From positions 62,001-126,000 of the forward strand of contig CACLTL010000001.1 in NCBI GenBank assembly GCA_902609855.1: a stretch of DNA of 64,000 nt, in the 5' to 3' direction. The translations under genes were made by a program, and so were the position numbers. Below are positions 36,491-46,472 of this stretch, in pieces. The first letter of the stretch is position 1; each line of letters opens with the position of its first letter. The notes beneath the pieces are model-generated. The model did not search any database and had not been told where the DNA came from. It worked only from the letters and a program-made list of their open reading frames with translations. This stretch comes from an uncultured Pelagibacteraceae bacterium (GTDB taxonomy: Bacteria; Pseudomonadota; Alphaproteobacteria; Pelagibacterales; Pelagibacteraceae).

Positions 36491-38310
36491 CTCTTTTTTT
36501 TTCTTCTAACCCAGAGAGTTCTAACTTTCTTTTTTGTTTTAGTTTTTTTTGTTTTATCTTTACTTTTGATAATTTGTTTATCTTTACCTTTTTTTGATTT
36601 AACAACATTGCTTTTAATTTTTTTTATTTGAATAATAGAATTTATATTTTCAACAGAGTTAATAATTTTTTTTGACCTATTTAATAAATCAATTTTATAT
36701 TCTGGAATAATAAATTCATTTTTAGATAGTATCTTTATTTCAAACGAGTATTTTTTTTGAAAATATTTCAATTCATCTAGTAAATTTTTTTCTATAAAGA
36801 TCTTTGCTTTTTCAGGAACATAAGAATTTATAATCTTTACCTTATCAGTAAAAGCTAAATACTGTATCTTTTTTAAAATTTTTTGTGAAAATGAAGACAA
36901 GGAAAGTTGAGTTTCCCATTTTATTGAACCTTCCCGTAATCTTTGCCTTGTCATTTCTAAAAGTCCAAAATTACTAATCCTTCCTATTTGAATTCTAGCT
37001 CTATCTTTCCTGATACTTTCTCTCATTTTTTTTTCCACTGTTCTTCTGTTGTAAAAATTCATCATGTCAATAAAATCAACAACTATAAGGCCCGATAAAT
37101 CTCTTAATTTAATTTGGCGAGCTATTTCTTCAGCTGCTTCTAAGTTTGTATTTAAAGCAGTTTTTTCAATATTCATCTGTTTTGTGGATTGTCCAGAGTT
37201 AATATCAATTGACACTAATGCTTCAGTGGGATTGATTACTAAGTAGCCTCCAGATTTTAATTTGACTGTAGGTTCATATATATTATTTATTTCTTTTTCA
37301 ATATTTGCATCATGAAATAATGGAATTTTACCTCTATATTTTTTAATATTTTTAACATTTTTCGGCATTAATTCTTTCATAAATTTTTTTGCTTTTTGAT
37401 ATGCCTCATTACCCTCTATATAAATATTTTTTGTTTCATTATCATAAGTGTCTCTTAAGGTTCTTTTAATTATATCTCCTTCTTCGTAAACTAGAGATGG
37501 AGCATTAGAGTCTAAAGCTTTGTCTTTAATTTGCTCCCATGTTTTTAATGTATTTTGAAAATCTTTTTCTATTTCATTTTTTGTTTTGTTTGCTCCAGCT
37601 GTTCTTACGATCACACCCATACTTTTAGGTATTTCTATGTCATTCAAAATATCTCTAATTTTTTGACGGTCAGAAGAATTAAAAATTTTTCTTGATATAC
37701 CACCACCCTTTGGAGTATTAGGCATTAAAACCATATATTTTCCAGCTAATGAAATAAAAGTTGTAAGAGCAGCTCCTTTTTGACCTCTCTCTTCTTTTAT
37801 TACTTGAATTAAGATTACTTGACCGGGTTTAATAACCTCTTGTATTTTATATCTTTTAATTCCAAAAGAAGACTTAATTTTTTCACGATATTCTTGTTTG
37901 TTTTCCTCTTTTTCTATTTGATTTTGATTTTCTCCATTTTTTTCAGCTTTATTTTCTGAAATGTTATCAGATTGAGAGTTTTCTTGACCAGTATCAATAG
38001 TCTTATCTTTTAATTCCTCTCTTATTTTTTCTTCAGCTTCTCTAATTTTTTCTTTATCTTCTAAAGGTAGTTGATAATAGTCAGACTGAATGTCATTGAA
38101 GGCTAAAAATCCATGTCTTTCTCTTCCAAAATTCACAAAAGCAGCCTGAAGTGAAGGTTCAACCCTACTTATTGTTGCAAGATAAATATTATTTTTAAAG
38201 TTTAAATTGTTTTTATCTTCAAATTCATACTCCTCAATAGAATTATTAGATTTGAGAACAATACGAGTTTCATTTGGATGCGATGCATCGATATATAAAT
38301 TTTTTTCCAT
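36487..38310 (-). CDS. rne: Ribonuclease E/G family endoribonuclease, minimal and cysteine-free
   Basis: RNase E/G cuts single-stranded AU-rich RNA and processes rRNA, tRNA and mRNA. The S1/5'-sensor region starts at [21 protein letters not shown] and is split by a charged insert (about 83-145, rich in E/K/N/Q). The DNase I-like active site has D369 (VSIDINSG) and D412 (VVDFIDM). After the [12 protein letters not shown] segment, where the CPxC zinc-link should follow, the sequence goes straight on; the 607-residue protein has no cysteine. The C-terminal tail is Lys-rich and ends [11 protein letters not shown], which may be a remnant partner-binding motif. The long scaffold of E. coli RNase E is absent. 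Confidence 0.92.
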   Translation of the reverse strand: MEKNLYIDASHPNETRIVLKSNNSIEEYEFEDKNNLNFKNNIYLATISRVEPSLQAAFVNFGRERHGFLAFNDIQSDYYQLPLEDKEKIREAEEKIREELKDKTIDTGQENSQSDNISENKAEKNGENQNQIEKEENKQEYREKIKSSFGIKRYKIQEVIKPGQVILIQVIKEERGQKGAALTTFISLAGKYMVLMPNTPKGGGISRKIFNSSDRQKIRDILNDIEIPKSMGVIVRTAGANKTKNEIEKDFQNTLKTWEQIKDKALDSNAPSLVYEEGDIIKRTLRDTYDNETKNIYIEGNEAYQKAKKFMKELMPKNVKNIKKYRGKIPLFHDANIEKEINNIYEPTVKLKSGGYLVINPTEALVSIDINSGQSTKQMNIEKTALNTNLEAAEEIARQIKLRDLSGLIVVDFIDMMNFYNRRTVEKKMRESIRKDRARIQIGRISNFGLLEMTRQRLREGSIKWETQLSLSSFSQKILKKIQYLAFTDKVKIINSYVPEKAKIFIEKNLLDELKYFQKKYSFEIKILSKNEFIIPEYKIDLLNRSKKIINSVENINSIIQIKKIKSNVVKSKKGKDKQIIKSKDKTKKTKTKKKVRTLWVRRKKKS

Positions 38311-38372
38311 TTTACAAGAATTCCTTTTAGATTTTTAAAATTTGTTTTTTCTAGATTTGTCATAGTGTTTAT

Positions 38373-38394
38373 TTTATACAATTTTGTGTATAAA
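38373..38394. promoter_or_regulatory. Perfect 8-bp inverted repeat between rne and PBP1A gene
   Basis: TTTATACA and TGTATAAA flank a 6-bp spacer. It is 62 bp upstream of both the rne start (minus) and the PBP1A start (plus), so it sits centrally in the 145-bp divergent spacer. TATACA/TATACT hexamers here could also be -10 elements for both directions. It may be an operator or simply overlapping promoters. Nothing else recognisable is in this spacer. Confidence 0.4.
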
Positions 38395-38455
38395 TATACT
38401 ATTTTAATCACTGTATGCCTAAAGATAGTCAGAATTATTAATATAAATAAAACTA

Positions 38456-40813
38456 ATGTTCAAATTTATCAATTTTTCAATAAAATTCGTAATAATATTT
38501 TTTGCTATTGTATTACTTTTTGTTTTTTCATCATTATGGTATTTTTCTATTGGATTACCTGATTATAAAAAACTGTCTAATTATCAACCGCCAATTTCAA
38601 GTAGAGTCTATTCTGAGGATAGAAAACTGATAGCCGAATATGCAATAGAAAAAAGATTATTCATTCCTTTTGAGTCAATACCCGATAAAGTTGTAAATTC
38701 ATTTCTTTCGGCTGAGGATAAAAATTTTTTTAGCCATCCAGGAATAGACGCTAAAGGTATTTTGAGGGCTGTAATAAAAAACATAAAGAATATATCACAA
38801 AACAAAAGATTAGAAGGTGCTTCAACCATAACCCAGCAAGTAGCTAAAAATTTTTTACTTACTAATGAAGTTTCAATGAGAAGAAAAGTCAAAGAAGCAA
38901 TTTTAGCTTTTCGAATTGAAAGAGCTTATACTAAGGAAAGAATTTTAGAACTTTATTTAAATCAAATTTATTTAGGTCAAGGCACGTATGGAATAGCCGC
39001 AGCCAGTTTAGAATATTTTGATAAATCAATAAAAGATTTAAATTACTCTGAAGCAGCTTTGTTAGCAGCCTTACCGAAAGCACCAAGTAAATATAATCCA
39101 TACAGATATCCAGAAGTTGCAAAATTTAGAAGAAATTTAGTTTTAGAAAATTTAGAAGAAAATAAATTTATATCAAAAAAAGAATTAAACAAACTTAAAG
39201 ACTCACCACTAAAACTGAAAAGAAGAAAAATTGAAATAGTAAATGAGGCAAATTCTTACACTGAGGAGGTAAGAAGAACGGTAAAAGAAATTTATGGTTT
39301 TAAAAAACTTTATTCACAAGGATTTAGTATTAACACACCACTTAAAATAAATTACCAAATTCAAGCTTTGGAATCACTGAGGAAAGGTATTGAAGAATAT
39401 GATCGTAGAAGAGGTTGGAGAGGCCCAATAACAAATAAAATTAAAAATAAAAATTGGGAAAATAAAATTTCACAGTTTAAACTTGATCCAACTTTAAAAT
39501 GGAATTTAGCAGAGATAATCTCTTTAGATGAAAGTGAAATAAAATTTAAACTTATTGATAAAAAAGAAAATGTTTTAGGTTCTTTATTTTTAAATAATTT
39601 AAAATGGTCAATTCCTAAAAAGAAAACTATTAAGGACGTTCATAATGTTGGTGATGTCATCTTTGTAAAAAAAATTAATGGTAGTTGGGTTTTAAAACAA
39701 TATCCCAAAGTTAATGGAGGAATAGTTGCACTAGACCCTTATTCTGGTGATGTACTTGCTTTAGTCGGAGGTTTCAACTTTAAAACTAGTGAATTCAATA
39801 GAGTAACTCAAGCAAAAAGACAACCGGGGTCAGCGTTTAAACCAATTGTTTATGCAGCTGCTTTAGAAAAAGGTTTTGCTCCAAACTCTATAGTTCTTGA
39901 TGCACCATTTGTTGAAAGCCAAGGCGTTGGTTTGAAAAACTGGAAACCAGAAAATTATGGAAAAAAATTTTATGGCCCTTCGACTTTTAGAAAAGGAATT
40001 GAATATTCTAGAAATTTAATGACAGTCAGAATAGCAAAAATATTAGGTTTGGAAGAAATTCTAAATTTATCAAAAAAATTAAATATTTATGAAGAAATAC
40101 CAGAGCTATTATCAGTTTCTTTAGGAGCAGCGGAAACTACTTTGATTAATTTAACTTCTGCGTATGCTCCTTTTGTTAATGGAGGTATAAAAATTGAGCC
40201 AAATTTAATTACTAGAATACAAGATAGAAGAGGCAAAACAATTTTTCACAAGAAAAATAGAAAATGTATTGGTTGTGATAAATTTATAAATGATGACATT
40301 GAACTTCCAAAAATTGAAAATAATAATGAAAAGGTATTTAGCGAGGAAACTGCCTATCAAATGACATCAATCTTGCAAGGAGCTGTTAAAAGAGGCACAG
40401 CAAAGAAATTAAGATCTTTAAAAGTTCCCCTTGCTGGAAAAACTGGTACCACTAATAAGAACTATGATGCATGGTTCATTGGTTTTTCATCAAACTTAGT
40501 AATTGGTGTGTACGTAGGTTACGATAATCCAAAAACCTTAGGTAAATTCGAGACAGGTTCTAAAGCTGCATTACCTATTTTTAAAGATTTTATTGAAAAA
40601 GCACTTTACAAAGAGGATTTTAAAGAATTTCAAATTCCTAAAAATATATATTTGACATCACTTAATTATGACACTGGATTAAAAGCTGCAGCCGGAGAGA
40701 AAAATATTATTACAGAGGCTTTAAAACTAAAAGATATTAACAATATAAATAATAATAGCTTAATCTCATCAAGTGGACGTGATAAAATAATAAAATTTAG
40801 ACAGTTTTACTAA
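38456..40813 (+). CDS. mrcA: Penicillin-binding protein 1A (bifunctional transglycosylase/transpeptidase)
   Basis: PBP1A polymerises and crosslinks peptidoglycan in the periplasm. One N-terminal membrane helix (about 10-32). The GT51 domain has catalytic E87 in SAEDKNFFSHPG and GASTITQQVAKNFLL. An OB-like domain follows, then the transpeptidase domain with nucleophile S459 (SAFK), the SRN motif and KTG at 662-664. Length is 785 residues. Two cysteines (KCIGCDKF) lie in an insertion near residue 605. The stop codon overlaps the prfB start (TAATG). Confidence 0.95.
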   Translation: MFKFINFSIKFVIIFFAIVLLFVFSSLWYFSIGLPDYKKLSNYQPPISSRVYSEDRKLIAEYAIEKRLFIPFESIPDKVVNSFLSAEDKNFFSHPGIDAKGILRAVIKNIKNISQNKRLEGASTITQQVAKNFLLTNEVSMRRKVKEAILAFRIERAYTKERILELYLNQIYLGQGTYGIAAASLEYFDKSIKDLNYSEAALLAALPKAPSKYNPYRYPEVAKFRRNLVLENLEENKFISKKELNKLKDSPLKLKRRKIEIVNEANSYTEEVRRTVKEIYGFKKLYSQGFSINTPLKINYQIQALESLRKGIEEYDRRRGWRGPITNKIKNKNWENKISQFKLDPTLKWNLAEIISLDESEIKFKLIDKKENVLGSLFLNNLKWSIPKKKTIKDVHNVGDVIFVKKINGSWVLKQYPKVNGGIVALDPYSGDVLALVGGFNFKTSEFNRVTQAKRQPGSAFKPIVYAAALEKGFAPNSIVLDAPFVESQGVGLKNWKPENYGKKFYGPSTFRKGIEYSRNLMTVRIAKILGLEEILNLSKKLNIYEEIPELLSVSLGAAETTLINLTSAYAPFVNGGIKIEPNLITRIQDRRGKTIFHKKNRKCIGCDKFINDDIELPKIENNNEKVFSEETAYQMTSILQGAVKRGTAKKLRSLKVPLAGKTGTTNKNYDAWFIGFSSNLVIGVYVGYDNPKTLGKFETGSKAALPIFKDFIEKALYKEDFKEFQIPKNIYLTSLNYDTGLKAAAGEKNIITEALKLKDINNINNNSLISSSGRDKIIKFRQFY

Positions 40814-41905
40814 TGGAAAATTTTGACTCAATATTAACAGCTACTGAGAAATCTTTAAATAATATCAGGGGGTATCTTTGATAATCAAAATATTGAAGGT
40901 AAAATTAAAGAACTTGAGCAAATTTCACTAAAAGATAATTTTTGGAAAAATAAAGATTTAGTTAAAAAAACAGTAAAACAAAAAAAAATTTTTGAAGATA
41001 TTTTAAATTCCTATAAAAAATCGAAAAATGATTTAAATAATCTTAAAGACTTACATTCATTGGCATCTCAAGAAAAAGACGAAGATACCATTCAAGACTG
41101 TTTTAAAAAGATTATTGAAATTTTAAAAGAGACAAAAAAAAGTGAAATTAATTGTTTTTTATCTGGTGAAAATGATGATTACGATATTTACCTAGAAATC
41201 CACGCTGGAGCTGGCGGTACAGAAAGTCAAGATTGGGCGGAAATGTTAAGAAGAATGTATATGAAATGGTTTGATAAAAAAAATTTTAATTATCAAATTA
41301 TAAGTGAACACAAAGGGGAAGAAGCAGGAATAAAATCTTCTACAGTGAAAGTTTCTGGCGACTATTTATACGGTCTTATGAAATCAGAATCTGGGGTTCA
41401 CAGGCTAGTAAGAATTTCGCCATTTGACAGTGGAGCCAGAAGACACACTAGTTTTGCAAGTGTGTGGGTTTATCCTGCAGTAGAGGATGATATTAATATT
41501 AAGATAGACGAAAAGGACTTAAGGATAGATACTTACAGATCAAGCGGCGCCGGCGGGCAACATGTAAACACTACAGATAGCGCTGTAAGGATAACTCACT
41601 TACCTACAAAAATTGTTGTTCAATGTCAAAATGAAAGATCGCAACATAAAAATAAAGAAACCTGTTTTAAAATGCTTAAAGCAAGGCTATACGAGCATGA
41701 AATACAAAAAAAGGAGGAAGAAAATCAAAAAGAATTAACAAATAAAACAGATATAGGTTGGGGTCACCAGATTAGATCTTACGTATTACAACCTTATCAA
41801 CTTGTAAAAGACTTAAGAAACAAAACAGAGAATACAAATCCCTCAAGTGTATTAGATGGAAATATTGATCAATTTATTGAAGAAGGAATTAAGAGTAAAC
41901 AATGA
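40813..41905 (+). CDS. prfB: Peptide chain release factor 2 (programmed +1 frameshift)
   Basis: RF2 ends translation at UGA and UAA. The gene is read as 40813-40878 joined to 40880-41905. The first 22 codons (MENFDSILTA... NIRGYL) end at an in-frame TGA at 40879-40881, and the +1 frame continues DNQNIEGKIKELEQ, giving 363 residues in total. The recoding site AGGGGGTATCTTTGA matches the E. coli signal: a Shine-Dalgarno-like stimulator, the CTT slippery codon and TGA. The tripeptide SPF (202-204) recognises the stop codon, and GGQ (247-249) triggers hydrolysis. Its end overlaps the AsmA-like gene by 4 bp. Confidence 0.95.
40867..40881 (+). promoter_or_regulatory. RF2 autoregulatory +1 frameshift site
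   Basis: The sequence AGGGGGTATCTTTGA contains an internal Shine-Dalgarno-like AGGGGG, slippery CTT (40876-40878) and in-frame TGA (40879-40881). When RF2 is scarce, the ribosome pauses at TGA and slips +1 to make full-length RF2. The base after TGA is T here, not C as in E. coli; a C there is associated with poorer termination. Confidence 0.93.
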
Positions 41906-44067
41906 GAAAAATAGTTATTAATCTAATTTTATTTGTATTTATTTCATTAATTTTTCTTTTTGTAATTTTATCATCTATCGGAATTGAAACAAATAAGTTC
42001 AACAAGTTAATTGCTGAAAGAGTTTCTAAGACTAAAAAAATTGATTTAGATTTAGAAACGATAAAATTCAAAATAGATGCAAAACAATTAAGTTTATTTT
42101 TAGAGACAAGAAATCCAAAAATTAAATATAGAGGAGTTACTATTCCAGCACAAAACGTAAAAGTTTATATAAATTTTATCTCTTTAATTAAATCAGATGT
42201 AAAATTAAAAAAGATTAATCTTATTTTAAAGGAACTAGATATAGTTCAATTAAACAAATTATCTTTAATGATCAAACCTTCAAATTTTAAAAGCATATTA
42301 AATAATAAGATTAAAAAAGGAAAATTGGTCTCTGAAATAGAAATATTTATAACTGAGGAAGGTTTACTTAAAAATTTTATAGCAAAAGGTAAGGTAAAAA
42401 ACTTAGAAGCCGAATTAATTGATGATTTAAAGATTAGAAAAACAAATTTTGACTTTTTTGCTGATCAAAATGATATTTTAATAAAAAATATCTACGGAAA
42501 TTTAGAGGATATCAAGTTATCTAATGGGGATATAAAGTTAAATTTAGAAAACGGAGTAAAACTTAATTCAAATTTTAATTCAATAATTGATTTTAATGAA
42601 AAGATTGTTTCAAAATATTCAAAATTATTTGATGAATTTAAGTTTTTACAAAATTTTAAAACTTTAAAAGCTGATCTAAGCAATAATATTTTTATAGATT
42701 TAGATAATACATACAAAGTCAAAGATTATAATTACAGCATTTCTGGCAATATTGAAAAAAGTAAATTAGAATTAGCTAATTCTTTGAAAAGCAGCTTTAC
42801 TCAAGAAGAATTTAAAACAATTTACTTTTCAGACTTGCAAATCAAAACAATTTTTATTCCAAAAAATATTAAATTATTTAGCAAAGGGAAATACTCATTT
42901 AACGATTTAGATTACTTAAATATAGATTTAGAAAATAATCTTGAAAATGATTTTTTAAAACTAAAGTTAGATTTTGATTTTAAAAATAGCGTTAATTTAG
43001 ATTTAATAAACTATAAGAAAACTAATACAATAGCTAATTTGTACTTAGATTTAGAGAAGAAAAAAGAAAATATTAAGATTAACGAATTAAATTTTAAAGA
43101 GGGAAAAAATTTAATAAGTATTAGGCATTTTGAATTTTTCAAAAATAAACTACAGTCATTTAAGGATGTGGAAGTGATAACTAAAAATAACAATTTTAAA
43201 ATTCAAAACAAAAAAAAAATTTCAATAAAAGGAAATAAATTTGACGCAACAAATTTAGCTAAATTTTTGAATAAGAAAAACGATGAAAATAGTCTTCAAA
43301 ACATAAACAAAGAGATTGAAATTGATTTTAAAAATATTAGAGCACCAATGTCTGAGACACTTGAAAATTTTAGGTTAATAGGTGAGATAAAAAAAGGAAA
43401 GTTCGTAAAAATATCATCAAAAGGAGATTTTGGGGGCAATAATTTTTTAGATATATCGATGAAACAAGACAATCGTACTAATAAAAAATATTTAGAGATC
43501 TTTTCAGACTTATCTCGTCCATTATTGACTGAGTATAGTTTTTTTAATGGTCTTTATGGTGGAAAATTACTTTTCACATCTGTTATTGATGACAAAAAAT
43601 CTATTTCAAAACTTAAAATCGAAAAATTTAAAGTAGTAAATGCTCCTGGAGTGATCAAATTGTTGTCCTTAGCTGATCTAGGTGGTTTGGCTGACTTGGC
43701 AAAGGGAGATGGTTTATCATTTGATCTTTTAGAAATTAATATGGAAAAAAATAACAATATTTTAAAATTAAATGAAATACTAGCCTTAGGACCGAGCATG
43801 TCAGTGTTGATGGAAGGATATCAAGAAAATAACATAACAAGTTTAAGAGGTACATTAGTACCAGCAAAAACATTAAATAAAATGATTTCGAAGATACCAG
43901 TAATCGGAAATATTGTTATTCCAAAAGAAGTAGGTGAAGGTTTATTTGGAATAAGTTTTAAAATGAAAGGCCCAAAGGGTGATATCAAAACTACTATAAA
44001 CCCAATAAGAACTTTGACTCCAAGATTTATACAAAAAATAATTGAAAAAAAAGAACTGTCTAAATAA
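41902..44067 (+). CDS. AsmA-like (DUF3971-type) envelope protein
   Basis: The protein has 721 residues, one N-terminal transmembrane helix (about 4-25) and a very long beta-rich periplasmic part of repeating amphipathic strands (L-x-L/I-x patterns with many Lys/Asn). The C-terminal segment LRGTLVPAKTLNKMISKIPVIGNIV and IPKEVGEGLFGISFKMKGPKGD is the hallmark of AsmA/YhdP-type proteins, which form rod-like conduits thought to move phospholipids between membranes. It is cotranscribed with prfB and overlaps convergent tyrS by 8 bp. Family assignment is by this C-terminal motif and topology. Confidence 0.8.
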   Translation: MRKIVINLILFVFISLIFLFVILSSIGIETNKFNKLIAERVSKTKKIDLDLETIKFKIDAKQLSLFLETRNPKIKYRGVTIPAQNVKVYINFISLIKSDVKLKKINLILKELDIVQLNKLSLMIKPSNFKSILNNKIKKGKLVSEIEIFITEEGLLKNFIAKGKVKNLEAELIDDLKIRKTNFDFFADQNDILIKNIYGNLEDIKLSNGDIKLNLENGVKLNSNFNSIIDFNEKIVSKYSKLFDEFKFLQNFKTLKADLSNNIFIDLDNTYKVKDYNYSISGNIEKSKLELANSLKSSFTQEEFKTIYFSDLQIKTIFIPKNIKLFSKGKYSFNDLDYLNIDLENNLENDFLKLKLDFDFKNSVNLDLINYKKTNTIANLYLDLEKKKENIKINELNFKEGKNLISIRHFEFFKNKLQSFKDVEVITKNNNFKIQNKKKISIKGNKFDATNLAKFLNKKNDENSLQNINKEIEIDFKNIRAPMSETLENFRLIGEIKKGKFVKISSKGDFGGNNFLDISMKQDNRTNKKYLEIFSDLSRPLLTEYSFFNGLYGGKLLFTSVIDDKKSISKLKIEKFKVVNAPGVIKLLSLADLGGLADLAKGDGLSFDLLEINMEKNNNILKLNEILALGPSMSVLMEGYQENNITSLRGTLVPAKTLNKMISKIPVIGNIVIPKEVGEGLFGISFKMKGPKGDIKTTINPIRTLTPRFIQKIIEKKELSK

Positions 44068-45298
44068 TTTTTACCAGATAATGTTTCTTCTTACCAAATG
44101 AGAGTTTTAAAACATTTTTATTAAAATCTTTTAACGCGATAATTCTTTTATCATTATTAACTACAACATCATTAATTTTAAATCCTTTATTAGCTATTGT
44201 TCTTCTAACTTCACTTTTTGATGATAAAATTTTATTTTTTGATATAAACTCTAAAAAATTTATTCCTTTTTCAACCTCTTTTGATTTAATCTTAATCTCT
44301 GGTAAATCCGAACTTAAACCTGAACCAGCAAATGTATCTTTTGCTGTTTGTTCAGCTTTTTTAGATGCAGTTTCTCCATGAAGTATTTTAGTAGCTTCGT
44401 TAGCTAATAAAATTTTTAAATTATTTATATTTTTTTCTCTTGATGTTATCTTGTCTATCTCACTTGGTTCAATCTCAGTGAAATAATTTAAAAATCTTTT
44501 TACATCTCGATCGTCTGTATTCCTCCAAAATTGCCAATAGTCATATGGAGAAAGTAGGTCTTCATTTAACCATATAGCGCCTTTTTCAGTTTTTCCCATC
44601 TTTGCTCCTGAAGCTAAGGTAATTAAAGGTGAAGTTAATCCAAATGACTCTTTTTTCAATTTTCTTCTTATCAAATCTATTCCGTTGATAATATTCCCCC
44701 ATTGGTCAGAACCTCCAATTTGTAAAATACATTTATTATTTTTAAATAATTGATAAAAATCGTAAGCTTGTAAAATCATATAATTAAATTCCATATAACT
44801 AAGTGATTGTTCTCTTTCTAATCTTAATTTTACACTATCAAATGTTAACATTTTATTAATTGTAAAATGACTTCCTGTATCCCTTAAAAATTCAATATAA
44901 TTTAATTTGGTTAACCACTTTGCATTATCTACATAAATTGGTGCTGTATTTTTATTTTTTATATCTAAAATTTTGTTAAATACTCTTTTTATACTTTTTA
45001 TATTATTATTAATTTCTACCTGTTCTATTATTTTTCTTGTCGAGTCTTTTCCAGATGGATCCCCGATTAACGTTGTACCACCACCAAGAAGTACGATCGG
45101 TTTGTGACCATATTTCTGCATTAATTTTAAAATCATTATTTGTAATAAACTACCCACATGTAAGCTGCTTGCAGTACAATCAAAACCTATATATCCGGAT
45201 ATTGATTTTTTATTACAAATTTCCGCTAGTTTATTCAAATCAGTGCACTGATTTAGGTACCCTCGATCTTGCATTTCCTGTAAAAACTTATTTTTCAT
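44060..45298 (-). CDS. tyrS: Tyrosyl-tRNA synthetase
   Basis: TyrS charges tRNA-Tyr (class I). The HIGH-equivalent is HVGSLLQ, and the KMSKS-equivalent is KMGKTEKGAIW. The tyrosine pocket is GFDCTASSLHVG and QAYDFYQLF, and the C-terminal S4 domain spans roughly residues 345-412 (SKSEVRRTIANKGFKIN). Length is 412 residues, close to the TyrRS of E. coli (424). Only 55 bp separate it from divergent anmK. Confidence 0.95.
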   Translation of the reverse strand: MKNKFLQEMQDRGYLNQCTDLNKLAEICNKKSISGYIGFDCTASSLHVGSLLQIMILKLMQKYGHKPIVLLGGGTTLIGDPSGKDSTRKIIEQVEINNNIKSIKRVFNKILDIKNKNTAPIYVDNAKWLTKLNYIEFLRDTGSHFTINKMLTFDSVKLRLEREQSLSYMEFNYMILQAYDFYQLFKNNKCILQIGGSDQWGNIINGIDLIRRKLKKESFGLTSPLITLASGAKMGKTEKGAIWLNEDLLSPYDYWQFWRNTDDRDVKRFLNYFTEIEPSEIDKITSREKNINNLKILLANEATKILHGETASKKAEQTAKDTFAGSGLSSDLPEIKIKSKEVEKGINFLEFISKNKILSSKSEVRRTIANKGFKINDVVVNNDKRIIALKDFNKNVLKLSFGKKKHYLVKII

Positions 45299-45353
45299 AG
45301 TGCTATTTACTTAAGCAACTATTATACAAAAATTATTATAAATAAATAAAAAT

Positions 45354-46472
45354 ATGCAAAAAAATTGGATCTCTTTAGGTTTAATGAGTGGTACTTCTGG
45401 GGATGGGGTAGATGCTTCAATTATAAAGACTGATGGGATAAATAGTTTTGAATTAATCAAAAATAAATATAGTGAATACGATCCTGAAATATATAAAGAT
45501 ATTCACACCTTAAAAGAAAAAATTCAAAAGATCGATGATCTTGAATTATATAAAAAAGAAATAAATATTTTAGAGAGAAAAATTACAATTTTTCATGCAA
45601 AATTAATTGAAAAATTAAATATTAATAGCGGTACCGTAATTGGTTTTCATGGCCAAACTATATATCACAATCCAAAGGAAAAAATATCTAAACAACTAGG
45701 AAATGGTAAGTTATTAAATCAATTAATAAAAAGAAATGTTGTTTTTGATTTTAGGCGTAATGATATCTTAAATGGTGGCGAAGGCGCTCCTTTGACACCA
45801 ATCTTTCACCAACTTTTAAGTAAACAAAACAAAATGAAATTACCAGTTTGCTTTCTTAATTTAGGAGGGATTTCAAATATTACTATTGTGAAAAATAATG
45901 ATAATTTTTCTGAATTGATTAGTAAAGATATTGGACCGGGCAATTGTCTTATAGACAGTTGGGTAAGAAAAAATTCAAATCAAAAATTTGATAGAAATGG
46001 TAAACTTGCCTCAATCGGAAAAAATAATGAAATTATTTTTGAGCAAGCTCAAGAATTATATATGAATAGAAATAATAAAAAACAATTATCTTTTGATACT
46101 AATGATTTTGACATCTCATTTGCGAGAGGTCTCAACCTTGAAGATGGTGCTGCTACTTTAACAGATTTTACAGCAAGTATTATTGGAGAAGAAATTTCTC
46201 AGTTATTAAAAGAAACTGAAACAAATATAAAAAATATTTTAGTTTGTGGCGGCGGAAGAAAAAATTCAGTCTTTCTGAAAAAAATTAAAGAATATTCCTC
46301 TTTTAAATTCAATATTAAATTAGTAGATGATTATGGTATTGATGGAGATTTTATTGAATCACAAGCTTTTGCATTTTTAGCTATCAGATCAATCTTAAAA
46401 TTGCCAATTTCATTTCCTGGTACAACCAACTGCAATAAGCCATGTACAGGAGGGGAATTAATAAAATATTAA
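45354..46472 (+). CDS. anmK: Anhydro-N-acetylmuramic acid kinase
   Basis: AnmK opens and phosphorylates 1,6-anhydro-MurNAc recovered from peptidoglycan turnover, giving MurNAc-6-phosphate. ASKHA fold motifs are visible: GLMSGTSGDGVDAS at the N-terminus (phosphate 1), GFHGQTIYHNP, FLNLGGISNIT, DIGPGNCLID and the ATP-binding LVCGGGRKN. Length is 372 residues, normal. The stop is shared (TTAA) with the convergent hydrolase. Its presence implies some cell-wall recycling despite the compact genome. Confidence 0.94.
   Translation: MQKNWISLGLMSGTSGDGVDASIIKTDGINSFELIKNKYSEYDPEIYKDIHTLKEKIQKIDDLELYKKEINILERKITIFHAKLIEKLNINSGTVIGFHGQTIYHNPKEKISKQLGNGKLLNQLIKRNVVFDFRRNDILNGGEGAPLTPIFHQLLSKQNKMKLPVCFLNLGGISNITIVKNNDNFSELISKDIGPGNCLIDSWVRKNSNQKFDRNGKLASIGKNNEIIFEQAQELYMNRNNKKQLSFDTNDFDISFARGLNLEDGAATLTDFTASIIGEEISQLLKETETNIKNILVCGGGRKNSVFLKKIKEYSSFKFNIKLVDDYGIDGDFIESQAFAFLAIRSILKLPISFPGTTNCNKPCTGGELIKY

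Noticed and set aside
40879-40881. In-frame TGA early in prfB taken as a pseudogene or sequencing error
   Set aside because: The surrounding AGGGGG-TAT-CTT-TGA is the known RF2 recoding signal, and the +1 frame continues as full-length RF2.
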